A stretch of 64,000 bases of DNA. It comes from Erpetoichthys calabaricus. Its lineage: Eukaryota; Chordata; Cladistia; Polypteriformes; Polypteridae. This document shows, piece by piece, positions 47,901 to 61,130 of the stretch (position 1 is its first letter; each line of letters begins with the position of its first letter). The position numbers were made by a program, and so were the translations under genes. The notes under the pieces were generated by a model. It was not told where the DNA came from, did not search any database, and saw only the letters and a program-made list of their open reading frames with translations. Location: positions 107,017,476 to 107,081,475 of the forward strand of contig NC_041400.2 of assembly GCF_900747795.2 (NCBI RefSeq), given 5' to 3'.

Positions 47901-49299
47901 CACAAATAAGGGCCTATTAACTAAACATGCACAAGTACAAAAACTTTAAACCTTAAATTTTGTTACAATGATGAAAAAAGTTACTTAATAACAGGACCAC
48001 ATTGTGGTAAAGGATACGTTTGACATTTTCACATCACATTATTTTCTCACAATCACTTTACAGTATATATTAATTTCCAACAGGAAATTGTGCTCTTATG
48101 TGCAGGACAACAAAGCTTCTTTAAAAATAGCAGAACCCCAATTTGTGCCCCCCAAAATTGACACGGATAGCTGTTTTACAAATAACATCTCAAGATATAG
48201 ATCAATATTTGAGAACATTCTTGCTTTTATAAATGGATTTATGTGATGAATTTTAGTTTTTTTTTTTATGATGCTATACCTCATTTTAAAGACAAGGTAA
48301 TGGTAATATTTACCACAGCTGTGAAAAACAAATGATTATTTTTGGAATTTTTAAAGTTGAATTTAATACCACAAACTGGTACACAATGTTACCAAAGTTA
48401 GTTTTTTTGACCAGCTATATCAACTAGTCTGTGTATGCTTGAGTGACATGCCAGGCATTAAATGTGTCCTGCCTTGTCTTACATTTCCATTAGCAGCAAA
48501 ACCTTTAAGTATTAGTCACGTTTACAGAGTTTGAGCAAAATCCCTGTAACAGATTTTCATTTATAGTCTATAGTCTACATTAGCTGTCTCAACTACAAAT
48601 AATGACTTGCAATTTTCTGCACCCACTCGTGTCCCAAGAAGAATTAGGGAATAATATAAATGTAAATATTTTCAGCAAGCTACAGTTCATCCATTTTATT
48701 TCACATAATAAAATACTGTCCTGAAATATTTTACCACTAATACCAATGGTTAATGTAGGGCACATTACGTGCAGGCACTTTAGACTGTTGATGAAGATAT
48801 GAAATTAGAAAAACCTGTAAAGTGAAGAGGCTTCCCTTTGAGCAGCACTGTCACCCAACCCTGTGTACCTTATCTTATTCATTGGTGCATCTATTAGCTA
48901 AACAGATGAATGGCTTACGATTTAAATAGTAATATGAATACCATATGCAGTATCACCTCAATAACAGCTAATTGTCCTACACCAACATGCAACTGGCTAA
49001 GTAGAAAATCTTACAGATTATAAGTAGATGACATGAAACAAAAAGAAAAAAAAAGATCAATTATAAACAGGTAAAAGGAACCATAAGCAGGTTTACGTAG
49101 ACTGGGAATTATTCCTCCAACCCCATTCACTACCAAAATAATAAGTGGAATTTAAACCAAGAAGCAGTCTGCTTAATAACAGATTCTTTTTTTTTGTGAT
49201 GCCAAAAATATATGTTAATTCTATAGCATTACACAGGCTACAAGACATCCCTTATTTACTATAGCTATTACTGGCTTTATATAGACTAAAGCAACTCAC
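44993..49299. other. Last CSNK1G3 intron, right part
   Basis: About 4.3 kb of AT-rich intron. A diverged repeat piece at about 47,812-47,905 (GGCAACAATAGGTGCAAGGA, then GAGGTGCCACTCTATCCTGG and CACTCACAAAC) resembles the 3' domain of the local SINE group in reverse orientation and is very old. Nothing else can be supported. Confidence 0.5.
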
Positions 49300-49323
49300 C
49301 ACATGTTCAACACTTTCTGGCAG
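49300..49323 (-). CDS. CSNK1G3: 24-nt alternative microexon of CSNK1G3
   Basis: On the minus strand CTGCCAGAAAGTG + TTGAACATGTG is preceded by acceptor TTTTGTATAG and followed by donor GTGAGTTGC. Spliced between the 107-nt exon and the last exon it changes ...DET-K-CCCFF to ...DET-NCQKVLNMW-CCCFF. Skipping it leaves the frame intact, because 24 nt equals eight codons and the boundary phase is the same. From memory, vertebrate CSNK1G3 has isoforms differing by exactly this NCQKVLNMW segment, so this is the cassette exon. It adds residues immediately before the palmitoylated cysteines and may tune membrane binding, which is inference. It is too short to be found by open-frame scanning. Confidence 0.93.
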
Positions 49324-50059
49324 CTATACAAAAGAAAAATACAGAAAAACAAGAATCAGACAAAGCAGCCCAAAGTGAGAAAACAGGTTAAACAGAATTA
49401 TTCATAATTGTTTCTTTTTTCTCTCCAACAGGTCTAATCACTATGTCTAACAATAATCAAAATATGCCAAAACAAATGTTAGTAAGCATTATGTGGTAAT
49501 AATGCCAATTCACCAGTAAAGAAAAAAAACTGTGCAACTATCAGTATCAACAATCTGTAAATGAGTCATGATGGACTGACAATGTGATACTGAATACAGT
49601 CAATCATCAAAGTAAATGTATACATCATACAAAAAATATCAAAGAAACCAATGAAAATAGCAAAAGTGGGAACAAAATAAAACTAAACAGAAACAATGAG
49701 AAATGCTTATTAAGGAATGAGTGCAGCATCCATGACAATACTTAAGTAACTAATAAACACCATATTGTACAATGTAGTAAAAATATCAACAGGGAAAAAG
49801 ATAAAATGAGTACTCAGTAAGCGACTAGATAAGAAAGAACCTGGTCAAACTGAAATGATAAAATCATCTTCTGTGTATGCCCTTAAACTGGGAAGGAAGA
49901 AAAAAAGATGAACCAATAATGCATGTCACAAAATTTAAATGAATGACTGAACTGCCAAAAAAACCCCAACTTTTATCATCTTTCAAAAATGACAGAAACA
50001 GTCTTAAGGAGAGGAATATTTTAACTTTTATTCTTTTTAATCAGTAAGAGTTCACTTAC
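49324..50059. other. CSNK1G3 intron
   Basis: AT-rich intron between the microexon and the 107-nt exon. No repeat is recognised. Confidence 0.6.
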
Positions 50060-50166
50060 TTTGTCTCATCCATTACTTCTACTTCTGCTGGTGCAGTGAT
50101 TGGTGCATTTGAATGTCCTGCAGTAGGATCGTCTGTATTCAGTTCCCCATTTGTTGAGCTAACCAC
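50060..50166 (-). CDS. CSNK1G3: CSNK1G3 coding exon (C-terminal tail)
   Basis: 107 nt on the minus strand encoding [18 protein letters not shown], then [17 protein letters not shown] plus AA of the next codon. The acceptor is CACTTTCTAG and the donor GTAAGTGAAC, both consensus. The segment is part of the regulatory C-terminal tail after the kinase domain. From memory it differs from the human CSNK1G3 tail at only two or so residues (His for Arg after TAG, Ala for Thr after AP). It begins in phase 0, matching the CAG end of the 56,247-56,342 exon, and ends in phase 2, matching both possible downstream exons. Confidence 0.96.
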
Positions 50167-53100
50167 CTAGAAAGTGTAAAAGAACAAGCATGATAAAGTA
50201 GAATTTAATCAATTACTTAGGCAATGACAAAGAAGTTAGGGAGCAGAGTATAAAAAAACAACGTGAAACACAACCCAAAGTACAGTAGTTATAACATAAA
50301 ACAGAACATAAAATAAGATTTCAACTGAGGGACCTACAGAGGTAAGAGTCAGTCACTCATTTTCCATCTGCATGTCCTCATAAGGATCACATTTCCAAGA
50401 AAGTCTCTCTTAAAACTTTTTCAGGTGCTCACAAGAAACCAAGAGATACAATACTTCTAAGGTGCCCTGGGTGAACCCCTTCGACTTATCCCAGTGGTAT
50501 GTGTCTGGCACGCCCCTTGTGGGAAGCACCTATTGGGCATGCTTAGAAGAAAATCAAGCAGGCTCCTCTCAGCCCAGAGAAGCAAGGGTTCTAATTTTAT
50601 GTCTTTATGGTCTTCTGATACTGCTTACCTCCTTGCCTTTTTATAGAGATTGAGCCACATCACTTCACACAGGTATTTAATTTGGCTATTTGTACTAGTG
50701 GTCTTGTATTTTCTGGTAACATGCAGAAATTGAGACCACAGGTAAGGATGAAAATATACAGTACACTAATAAATCAAAACAGTTGAAGGGATCGGCTAAT
50801 GCTACACCCACTACAGTCCAGTATAACATAAACTAAACTGCCTAAGATGCATTGATCAATCTTAATGACTACCCCTTTCCTTACCAGTTAGCAAGACCCC
50901 AGGGGTACTTGAACTCCTCCACAAAGAGTACGGACATTCACTTGCTTGCAGAGGTCAAACCAGATTTTACAGTCAGTGAGATAGTCTTGTATCTGGAAGT
51001 GCCATGGCTCATCCTGACTAGTACACACTCAGATTAGAACTGTTCCAATACGTGTTAAGGTTTCAGTCTTGTGCAACCAAGGCAAAATATATGGTAGAGG
51101 TACTCCTGGTGGAATTTAAGTTACACATAAACGGACTTGACATAACATCAAGTATGCAAACACAAATCTCTCTCCACAAATACAAGGACCAAATAGCACA
51201 CACCAGCAGTCCAGTAACCTTACACTCTCAAAATAACAACATCCATCTAAAAGATACAATGGGATACAATGTCAAAGACTTTTATCAAGTCAACAAAGCA
51301 CATGTATACAAAACTGTCAAAGTCTGGAATATCACTGCAAGGACAAAAAGATAGCCCAAATTTTCAGGGCCAGAATAGAATTTGCACTTTTGCTCCTGGA
51401 AATGAAGTTCAACTAACAGCAGGAGTATGCGTTCCAGTATCCAAGTAAACACTAGCCATGGAGTCACTAACACCCATATTAAAATATGAAACGCCACTTT
51501 ACTCTTCTAGTCTCAAAACACAGTCCTCACCCTCCACACCATACTGATGTGGCATGTTAACCATGACACCACCACAATATCCAATGTTTTCACCATTTGG
51601 AATCTCAATAACCACAGCAGCCTAGTCACTAAAGAGCTGTTAAATCATTGCAGGACCCCAGCCACAAAAATGGACAAATTTCCATTCAAAGCACCTGTCT
51701 TTTCTAAATGAACTTTCACCGGGTTCAATGGTTCCTCAAAGTGCTTCTACCACTGCAAATTGCCCTCATTTAAGGCTAATGCAACTCCATTCTAACTAAG
51801 AACAGTGTGGAGGACTTCCTTTCTACCCTTCTCAAAGCTTTGAATAATTTCACAGAACCACTTTGACATCAGCTAAGTTATGCATATTCATGATAATAAC
51901 ATGTAATTTACCTGTACAAATGATGAATGTAAACTACACAACATATTTCCAGCGCAAAGATATTTCTAAATAATAATAAAAACTAATTAAATAAAAGAAC
52001 TGATCCACACTCTTATAAAACACCTAACACATTCAAGAATTTTACCAAACACCACAAACCAAAATATTTTTTTGGTAAGCCTGACCAGTGGTCTTCTAAT
52101 TCAAACACACACTTCTGAATATGAAATAACTGATTAATATTCAAACAAATGAATGAAAAGAACATAATTGATTTGTAACATGTGTGAATATGTTCAAATA
52201 AGCGAGGAGTAAAAAAACTAAGTCATAACAAAATATTTATTTCACTAAATCAACTAATAACATGCAATAAAATGTTAATTTTGCAAATGGAGTCTATTGT
52301 GCGTGAAACATTCAGAAAGTCTGCCTGTACTAAGTGATCTGAAGGACCTGTATCAGTTGCTCACATGGATATTAAGAGTGTATTCTTACATTTCTGCAAG
52401 CTCACTTCTGATTCGATGGATCCTGTAAACAGGATTAGATTTCAAGAATCCCAATAGAGTGGAAATCCACTGCCTGCAATCATCTTCTTCTGTCTGTAGG
52501 TAATGCAGGTTTATATTTCTCCCAGGGTACTCTGTCAAACCTCCTCAACAGTTTTTGCACATCTATTTAAACAGGATTCCTACCACTATAGTTGCATGTG
52601 AAAGCCCTACTAATCCACATTAGGCCTGGATTGGAATCTCCTTAAAAGTTACATTGACTTTTTATTTGTTTAATTACATGTAATTGTTCAATAATTCAAT
52701 ACAGGAATTTATTAGTTTTCATGGAGCAAAGGTTAATGCATATGTTTTTCTCTTTAGTATGTGTATTCTGTTTCAAAATAGTCATTCCCTTCTAAATTAT
52801 AAACAAGGATAGTTAAGAAAAAACAAAAGATGAATAATAGTATTGACAAAATGTATCCAAACATTAAAGATTAATTATTGATTAAGCTCTTTCAATAATT
52901 GTTCTTATTCATAAAATTTAAACTTGCCTAAGGAAGAAAGAGAAAAACGAAGATTATAGGCAAGGCTGTACACACACAGCACTTTGGCTGTATAGCCTTC
53001 AACACTGCTGTGACAAACTTGATGAAGTATAAACAGCTGACAGATCAAAATTGCAAACCTTTTTTTCAATTTTTTTGTTTTTGTGTGGAAAAAACCTGCA

Positions 53101-56100
53101 TCTACGTTTTTCTTTTGCAGATGCACATTGACGCAGTCCATCACTGTATGTATACTTGACTTACACACATACACACAATTATATGAACAAATAATTTTAC
53201 CCTTTTTCAGTTTTCTAGTTTTACATACAGTAACTATCAATCATGTACACTTCACCAAATCCTACATTGAGATATTTAACATAATGTTGACAAAAAACAA
53301 ATAGTGGATTTGATTTTGTCCTTACTAAAAAAAAAAATCCAGAAAATAAAACATGTTTAAAAATGCAAGAACTACTATACTGATTCCATATAGTCTAAGA
53401 AAGTGAAAGGAGCTGTGCACTTCATTAACTGATGATCATGAGGTGCTACAATGCTCAACCTATACCTACAAAGCTAAATATTAAAAGAAGATCCCACATT
53501 CCTTTCTTCTGCTTCATTTTTTGTGGCAGCGTCTATACATTGCTGTAAATATACCGCTAAATGCGTGATTCAGTACTCAATGAGAACTGGTATTAGCAGT
53601 ATTAAAATAACACTTAAATGCCCATCATATATATTCCCCCATCTGAAGATGTGAATCTTTTTTAATACAGTACATCTCCCAGCACCAACACTTTGCCAGT
53701 CGATTCTGCTCATCTGGAGTACTCCCGATTTATCTTGCACATTACAGTGGTGAAACCAATGTCCTGTGTTACAAAAAAATTTTGATGGTATGTAAAATGC
53801 TGATAAAAGCTGAAAGCTGGAACTTTTAAGTCCAGTTCAGTTTAAATGAAAACAGAATAATGACAAGGAATAAAAATTTTCCCCCCATACCAATATTTTT
53901 ATTTGCTAAGAAACTAATCCTTCATACTCTTAACAACTAATCCTTCATACACTTAACTAAACCTATTCTTACCCTGTTTTATTGATCTCTACCATCTTCT
54001 TTCACTACCTCTCATTTTGTTTGACTACTTTAATCTTTAACTTATAATTAAGAAATAATGAATGTCATATAAACAAATAACTTGGCAAAGTACATGACAG
54101 AGCTCTAAATTTTCACCAGCTATATGGATCAAACTCTCATCCACTTATTTTCATGCTCACTAATTGTAACATTTTAAAAATTAATTTATTACTTTGTGAG
54201 CCTTGCTTGAATTAAATAACAGCCTAATTTTACTATTTTTAATTTCAAAATTAAAGTGATTTTTTTTTGTCTTAACAGACCTGTGTCCACAAGGAAAAAT
54301 CAAAGCAACCTTTCAATATGCAAGTAACTGCTTTATATATCAGCAATCAGTTTAACTGCCTTACTATATAAATGTTACTGTGAAAGAGAGCATCAGTAGT
54401 TTACAATCCAAGTTAAAGGTGTACATAATAAGGTTTCTCAAATACTGTACAAGACGTGAAACTGTTGAATGGCTTCCATCTAACCTATTTTCTGTTTAAT
54501 TTATGGCTGAACATCTGGCAAGTTTTGTGTTTGCTGCCAAAACTGAAAAAATCCATGTAGTCAGCCTTTACACGCATAATACTGTATGGATGAACATTTT
54601 TTAATGGTTTTGTTTTCAGCTATCCAAATGTGGCATTTCAGTAACTGAACTCTTTGTTTATCAAAGGGAGGCACAGCAGCACAGGTCTTGCCACACTATA
54701 TCCACTTGCCTGGTGCTTCCATGGTATTACAGATTAAGCAGTACAATCAATGTACTACAACAAGTGGGCTCATGTCTATAAGTGCTGCTTACCAGATCTG
54801 TTGATCTGTTTTGATTACATAACTGTGCATACTGTGAGGCAAACAATGTCCTCTAAAACATGGATAAATTTTGTTTGCTTGTGTGTAATCTCCCTTTCAT
54901 AAAATATTGTTTTCTGGTATTTAACTATAATCATCGTTATATTACAAAGAAGAACTGTCAATGGTCCCTTTTACCTCACAACAGATCATTATGTTTCTAC
55001 TAATGAAGTAACTATGCTTTCCATTCTTGATCCATTTTTTAAACAGTGCACTTTTATTTATTTTTTTGTTTGGAGAACTACCCATTATACCTATTATTTT
55101 TTTATATGCTCTGCTTTTTAAATGAATATCTCAATGAAATGCATTTCGGACTGCCAAGGTCCTTCAAAACAAAAAATGAAAAAGGTATCACAGCTATGGC
55201 TAAAGGTGAATTTATCTGCAAATCTAAAATGAACTGCACACTCTTCTTCCCATTCTATATCCATTACAAAGCTGACTAAGATATTATTCCATGAGGATTA
55301 ACTCACAGAAAGTATTAAACCTACTCCAAACAGCAATTTAACTTTAACTTATGTTGCTCTTTCAGAGTATGCAACATCACTTTCCATTTTATTCCACAGT
55401 AAATTACAGGTTAAAGACTTCTGAAAGTAGAACATACTTTTTTTTTTTATTCTGTTAACAGAAAACACCATCACCTCTTTAGTTAGCCTATTTAATACTG
55501 TATTGTCTGTCTTAACCATTTCTGCTTAATAAGGTGAAATGAATAATCCTTAGGCTTTTTAAAGTAAAATTATTGCTGCACTGTTTGTCTTTGGTCTTTT
55601 AAAAAAAATGATCAGCCTCTTCTGCAGGAAAGGAGGAGCAGATTAATTTCTACACTGTTTCCTCTCCCTTTTGTTGTAGTTTTCCAAAAAAAGCAACACT
55701 GTTTTATGAACACCACAGATATTCCATTTTGCTAAAATGTCCTATCCTAAACCACAATTAAGAATGCAAAATTCAAATCAACACATACCCTTAATTACTT
55801 GTACACAACATTACTCCAGATCATAATAAAGAAATTACCAAATGACTATCAAATACAACACAGAATCCCTAAGATAACAATGTGTTTTACTTAATCCTTT
55901 CTAAATACATTCACCTTTATACTTTTGAGCTCTCTTTTGAAAATAAGCTATTTTAACAGCTCATCCAGCTGAAATGTACTGCTTTACTTTATGATAATAA
56001 AGGAAAGTCTACTGCCTTTCTTTTTTAACTCATTATATAACACAGGAATCAAAAGGAATGCGGATATAAGTATAATACCTAGTTGAGAAACACTAGAATA

Positions 56101-56246
56101 CAATCATCTAAGTATTATGAAAATAAAACCCATAACACACCTCTCTGCCTGTGTGTTTGTAGTACTAGTTGTGGATAAGACGACAAAAGATAATGGACAA
56201 AGGATGCATGGGGATAAAATTAGTCATGCTAAGAAGCGGAAAATAC
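50167..56246. other. CSNK1G3 intron
   Basis: About 6.1 kb, AT-rich. I found no transposase, reverse-transcriptase or SINE signature in it, in contrast to the neighbouring introns. TTGAGAAACACTAG at about 56,084-56,097 resembles a hAT end, but no partner end was found. Confidence 0.5.
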
Positions 56247-56342
56247 CTGTACCGAGCCACCATGTCTGTCAGCTGCTAGGTGAGCTCTCAACTGTTGGGG
56301 ATTGGCCTGCTGGGGCTCCCAAGCTGCCCTGTGATCTGCCGA
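56247..56342 (-). CDS. CSNK1G3: CSNK1G3 coding exon (C-terminal tail)
   Basis: 96 nt, 32 codons on the minus strand: SADHRAAWEPQQANPQQL, then RAHLAADRHGGSVQ. The acceptor is AAAATGGGCAG and the donor GTATTTTCCG. The second donor base pair is canonical GT, though the rest is weaker than at the other exons. Both boundaries are in phase 0, so skipping the exon would also keep the frame. The peptide matches the Gln/His-rich tail segment of CSNK1G3 after the kinase domain. The preceding exon (ending QQSKNQ in relatives, from memory) was not found up to 64,000 and must lie beyond the window. Confidence 0.95.
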
Positions 56343-58124
56343 CTGCCCATTTTAATATGCACATAGCATGCATGGGAAAGGAGGAAGAGAAAACCCAAAA
56401 AAAAGCATTAAAACTCATGCTCTGGAGACAACATATTTCATTTAACAACAATAAACACAAAAATTATGACAGAAGCACAGAAATTGAAAAAAAACACAAA
56501 CAAAAATATAGACTCCAAAACTTAAAATGAGGTGACTTAAGATACTTGGTGAACCACCACCGAAAAACTTTATTTTGCATGAATGACCATGCAGGCAAAT
56601 GGTTGAGAATAAACACAAAATAGAAACCTTTTCACGTGAATTCCGTTCACATGCATATTTACGAATTCAGGTAAAATAAAAATCAAAACATCAAGAATAG
56701 GTTTTATATCATAAGACCTCCTTCTACACATATGAAATTTTTGCTAATTAGTGGCATGAGGGAAATAGTTCTTGTGCAACTGCCACACCAGGTGTTTAGT
56801 TTAAGTTCTTTCATAAACATTTTGTTTTCACATTTAAAACTGAAGTGCTAGTTAATTTCTGAAAGTTCCGTTTATAAAAGCAGTGGTAACCACCAAAACG
56901 CAGATGTTTTATTTTTATTTTATTCTCAAAAGGGTCCTATAGCAAATTAGTGAAAGCGTTAAAAGGGAAATATACAATATTAATCACTCCACAGGTTGTG
57001 GCCTTGTAGAACCTGAGGAGGACAAAGAAGATCTTGAGATAAGACAGTTAAGCTGACAACAAAGTGAAGGTTCCCCATTCAAGCCACCTTGGTTGAAGGT
57101 CCATTTAAAGAAAATGAATGTAACTATTCTTATTCATGTGCTAAACTACTGAAACAATGAAATGACAAATACAAGTTTTTCATAGTTATGTTTTAAATGT
57201 CCTAACCACCACTTATTGAATGTTAAGAACCCAATCATTTTAAATAAACAACTAAATATAAACAAAACACACAGAAACAGAAAGCAGAACCCAGTGAAGT
57301 GTTCTATGTAAAAAAAAAGATTTTTAAAAATTCCTCCACTGCAGTAGGACATCAAAAATTCTAACAGACCATGTAAAAAGTTTTTATTTTCTGGATACCA
57401 GAATGGACACATCTGGCAAACGTACTTATTGTTGGCAATAATATTTAATTAGCAATATTAACAGTTAACATGTTCAGTCAGAGTCTAGATTTCAGCATGT
57501 ACAGCTAAGCTGTGCTCTACAATTTTAGGACCCAATCATATGTCCCATTTAAGCAACCACAAATGTATCAGTTATCACTTGCTTTTAGAGGCATTCATCA
57601 CTTCCTGTTTGAGTTTAAAATTGTGTGCCATCTGCAGTTCCTGTCAAGTATATCTTCTCATGAATCAAACCAGTGTTTATCAATTGCTGTTGGAATTAAT
57701 AGCTAGACATCAACCTGGTCAAAAATTTGGATCAAAAATTTTTCCATATTGTTAACTTTTTCCAGTACATTTCTTTGGTACCATTGTCGATTTTCATTTC
57801 TCATTTGATGTTTTCCATCAAAACACAATTTTCATTTTAGTAGAAAGCCATGCACAATTCGATGGGTGAGGGTTCAAAGGTCAGCTAAGAAAATTATGGT
57901 TGTAGGGGTGAGGAGGCCAACTGGGAGGCTTTAAAGAAAATTTTGCTAGTTTTTTGTGACATCAATTTAAAAGCCATTTTTGAAAAAGAGTTTGGGATAT
58001 GGCCAATAAGGATGTTAAAGCAATCTTGAATAGTGCCTCATAACAAATACGCCACAAAAATGTCAGTAAAATCCCATTTAACATAGCGTGTTTGTTACAA
58101 TGAATCCATAATAAGTTTGTTAAA
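56343..58124. other. CSNK1G3 intron, part
   Basis: AT-rich intronic DNA before the Tc1 insertion. No recognisable feature. Confidence 0.5.
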
Positions 58125-58126
58125 TA

Positions 58127-59771
58127 CAGTGCATCTGGAAAGTATTCACAGCGCATCACTTTTTCCACATTTTGTTATGTTACAGCCTTGTTCCAAAATG
58201 GATTAAATTCATTTTTTTCCTCAGAATTCTACACACAACACCCCATTATGAAAACGTGAAAAAAGTTTACTTGAGGTTTTTGCAAATTTATTAAAAATAA
58301 CAAAACTGAGAAATCACATGTACATAAGTATTCTCAGCCTTTGCTCAATACTTTGTCAAGTATTTTTTTTAAACTTTGGCAGCAATTACAGCCTCAAGTC
58401 TTTTTTAATATGATGCCACAAGCTTGGCACACCTATCCTTGGCCAGTTTCGCCCATTCCTCTTTGCAGCACCTCTCAAGCTCCATCAGGTTGGATGGGAA
58501 GCGTCGGTGCACAGCCATTTTAAGATCTCTCCAGAGATGTTCAATTGGATTCAAGTCTGGGCTCTGGCTGGGCCACTCAAGGACATTCAGAGTTGTCCTG
58601 AAGCCACTCCTTTGATAGCTTGGCTGTGTGCTTAGGGTTGCTGTCCTGCTGAAAGATGAACTGTCGCCCCAGTCTGAGGTCAAGAGCGCTCTGGAGCAGG
58701 TTTTCATCCAGGATGTCTCTGTACATTGGTGCAGTCATCTTTCCCTTTATCCTGACTAGTCTCCCAGTCCCTGCCGCTGAAAAACATCCCCACAGCATGA
58801 TGCTGCCACCACCATGCTTCACTGTAGGGATGGTATTGGCCTGGTGATGAGCAGTGCCTGGTTTCCTCCAAACCTGACGCCTGGCATTCACACCAAAGAG
58901 CTAAATCTTTGTCTCATCAGACCAGAGAATTTTCTTTCTCATGGTCTGAGAGTCCTTCAGGTGCCTTTTGGCAAACTCCAGGCGGGCTGCCATGTGCCTT
59001 TTACTAAGGAGTGGCTTCCGTCTGGCCACTTTACCGTACAGGCCTGATTGGTGGATTGCTGCAGAGATGGTTGTCCTTCTGGAAGGTTCTCCTCTCTCCA
59101 CAGAGGACCTCTGGAGCTCTGAGAGAGTGACCATCGGGTTCTTGGTCACCTCCCTGACTAAGGCCCTTCTCCCCCGATCGCTCAGTTTAGATGGTCGGCC
59201 AGCTCTAGGAAGAGTCCTGGAGGTTTTGAACTTCTTCCACTTACGGATGATGGAGGCCACTGTGCTCACTGGGATCTTCAAAGCAGCAGAAATTTTTCTG
59301 TAACCTTCCCCAGATTTGTGCCTCGAGACAATCCTGTCTCGGAGGTCTACAGACAATTCTTTTGACTTCATGCTTGGTTTGTGCTCTGACATGAACCGTC
59401 AACTGTGGGACCTTATATAGACAGGTGTGTGCCTTTCCAAATCATATCCAGTCAACTGAATTTACCACAGGTGGACTCCAAATAAGCTGCAGAAACATCT
59501 CAAGGATGATCAGGGGAAACAGGATGCACCTGAGCTCAATTTTGAGCTTCATGGCAAAGGCTGTGAATACTTTTGTAGATGTGCTTTCTCAATTTTTTTA
59601 TTTTTAATAAATTTGCAAAAACCTCAAGTAAACGTTTTTCACATTGTCATTATGGGGTGTTGTGTGTAGAATTCTGAGGAAAAAAATGAATTTAATCCAT
59701 TTTGGAATAAGGCTGTAACAAAACAAAATGTGGAAAAAGTGATGCGCTGTGAATACTTTCCGGATGCACTG
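58127..59771 (-). mobile_element. Tc1-type DNA transposon, copy 2
   Basis: 1,645 bp flanked by TA (58,125-58,126 and 59,772-59,773) with ends CAGTGCATCTGGAAAG and its inverse, and inverted repeats of about 220 bp. It is nearly identical along its length to copy 1 at 9697-11,309, with a few substitutions and small indels by eye. It sits in a CSNK1G3 intron with its transposase in the same direction as the gene. Confidence 0.95.
58345..59392 (-). pseudogene. Tc1 transposase pseudogene, copy 2
   Basis: Starts MSEHKPSMKSKELSVDLRDR at 59,392 and is better preserved than copy 1. An uninterrupted N-terminal frame covers both helix-turn-helix domains and the first catalytic block (LWSDETKI) down to 58,901, where a stop falls inside what is KIELFG in copy 1. 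A second frame (58,577-58,891) contains [12 protein letters not shown] and [12 protein letters not shown] third (58,405-58,707) contains the [13 protein letters not shown] block. Breaks are therefore one stop, one frameshift near 58,590 and an altered C-terminal end near 58,370-58,420. Confidence 0.93.
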
Positions 59772-59773
59772 TA

Positions 59774-60925
59774 TATATCAGCAAATTAAATAAACCTTCA
59801 GGTATATGAAATAAACATTCCAGACCTAAGAAGAGATGGGCTTGGGATGCAATATGCTTATGTATAGCATATTCAGTAAAGCTACTTTAAAATATGTATC
59901 TTTTGTACTCAATGATAACTAACAAAATTAAATAGTAATGGTCACAATGGGCATTTTAAGAAACCATTTTTTATGCATGATTTGGATGTCACTTTAACTG
60001 TTGAAGTCATGCACCACATATTCAACTGGTAAATCTAATTGAGATTCCAGTAACATGTAACTCATTTTAGACAGTAACTTTCTTTTCCACTTCAGCATCA
60101 AATACACAAAGGTTATGCGACAACAGACTCAGTGTCTTATCACAAAACAAATGTCTGTTGTTTTGTGACAACAGGTGCTCAATACAGGAACACCTTAATA
60201 AACAAGGAGATAGAAGACAGATGTGCCATATGAATAGGTAACACAGCTCATTGAGCACATGGCATAACATAACAGCATGCAGGTTTCACTGCAATTAAAT
60301 TACTTGTCTTGAACTTATTATGACAAATGTAAATGTCAGTGACAGCTACAAAGAAATGTTTTCAGTAATGGGTGTGCTATGGCAAGAGTTTTTGAAAGTT
60401 TTCAGAGAATCTAACTCAGTGATCAAATTAACTTTACGTAATAACTGACTTGGAACATAACAAACATAGCAAAAAAGACTAGCTTTATAATTGTAATGTC
60501 CAAAGTGTTAAGAGCACTACCAATACACAGATCACCATCAGGGGAGAGACTCCCTGTGGGATCTTAAAATATCTTGTTAAGGAGAATCACGTTTCTTATG
60601 ATTAAAGATGATTAAGACTTCAAATGAGGAAAAAAAAGAAATATTGACAATGGAAATCTGCTGTAACAGTTTCTTATTAGGGTCTCTCAAAGTTATGTGG
60701 GATCATAAAAAAGATTAGATCATCTTCAGTTTTCTAATCTCACTAACAATAAAAAGAAAATTCATAACATTAAAATTATAAATATTCTCGGCAAAAAGTT
60801 CTGCAACTAATATTAACAAAAATGCTGTTTAACGCAAAAAGGACATTAAAATGGTATATACAGAAAGTTATTGCCAGAATTAAATAATTAAAAAATGAAT
60901 ATGTCACAATTAAAAGGGGATGGGG
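59774..60925. other. CSNK1G3 intron, part
   Basis: AT-rich intron between Tc1 copy 2 and an old SINE. Nothing supportable. Confidence 0.5.
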
Positions 60926-60929
60926 CTAC

Positions 60930-61130
60930 TGCCTCACACTCCTTAACCCAGGCTTGTTTCACAGTCCTGTCACCATCTGGTGGAGACTGCAAGTTCTCTG
61001 ATTGTTTATACAAGTTTCATTTAGCACTCTAGTTTTTCTCAGACATTCCAAAGATATGCGAGTTCTGTTAACTAATGATTATAAATTGAGCCATTATGAG
61101 TGACAGTGAATGTGCCTTATGAAAAACTAG
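60930..61130 (+). mobile_element. Old, diverged SINE
   Basis: Retains the skeleton of the local SINE group: CTACTGCCTCACA, CTGCAAGTTCTCTGATTG, TTTTTCTCAGACATTCCAAA, GATATGCGAGTT, ATTATAAATTGAGCC, GAATGTGCCTTATGA. The order and spacing match the young copies, but divergence is high, so this is an old member or a related subfamily. Confidence 0.6.

Noticed and set aside
56084-56097. hAT-like end TTGAGAAACACTAG
   Set aside because: No matching left end or 8-bp duplication was found nearby, so it may be chance.
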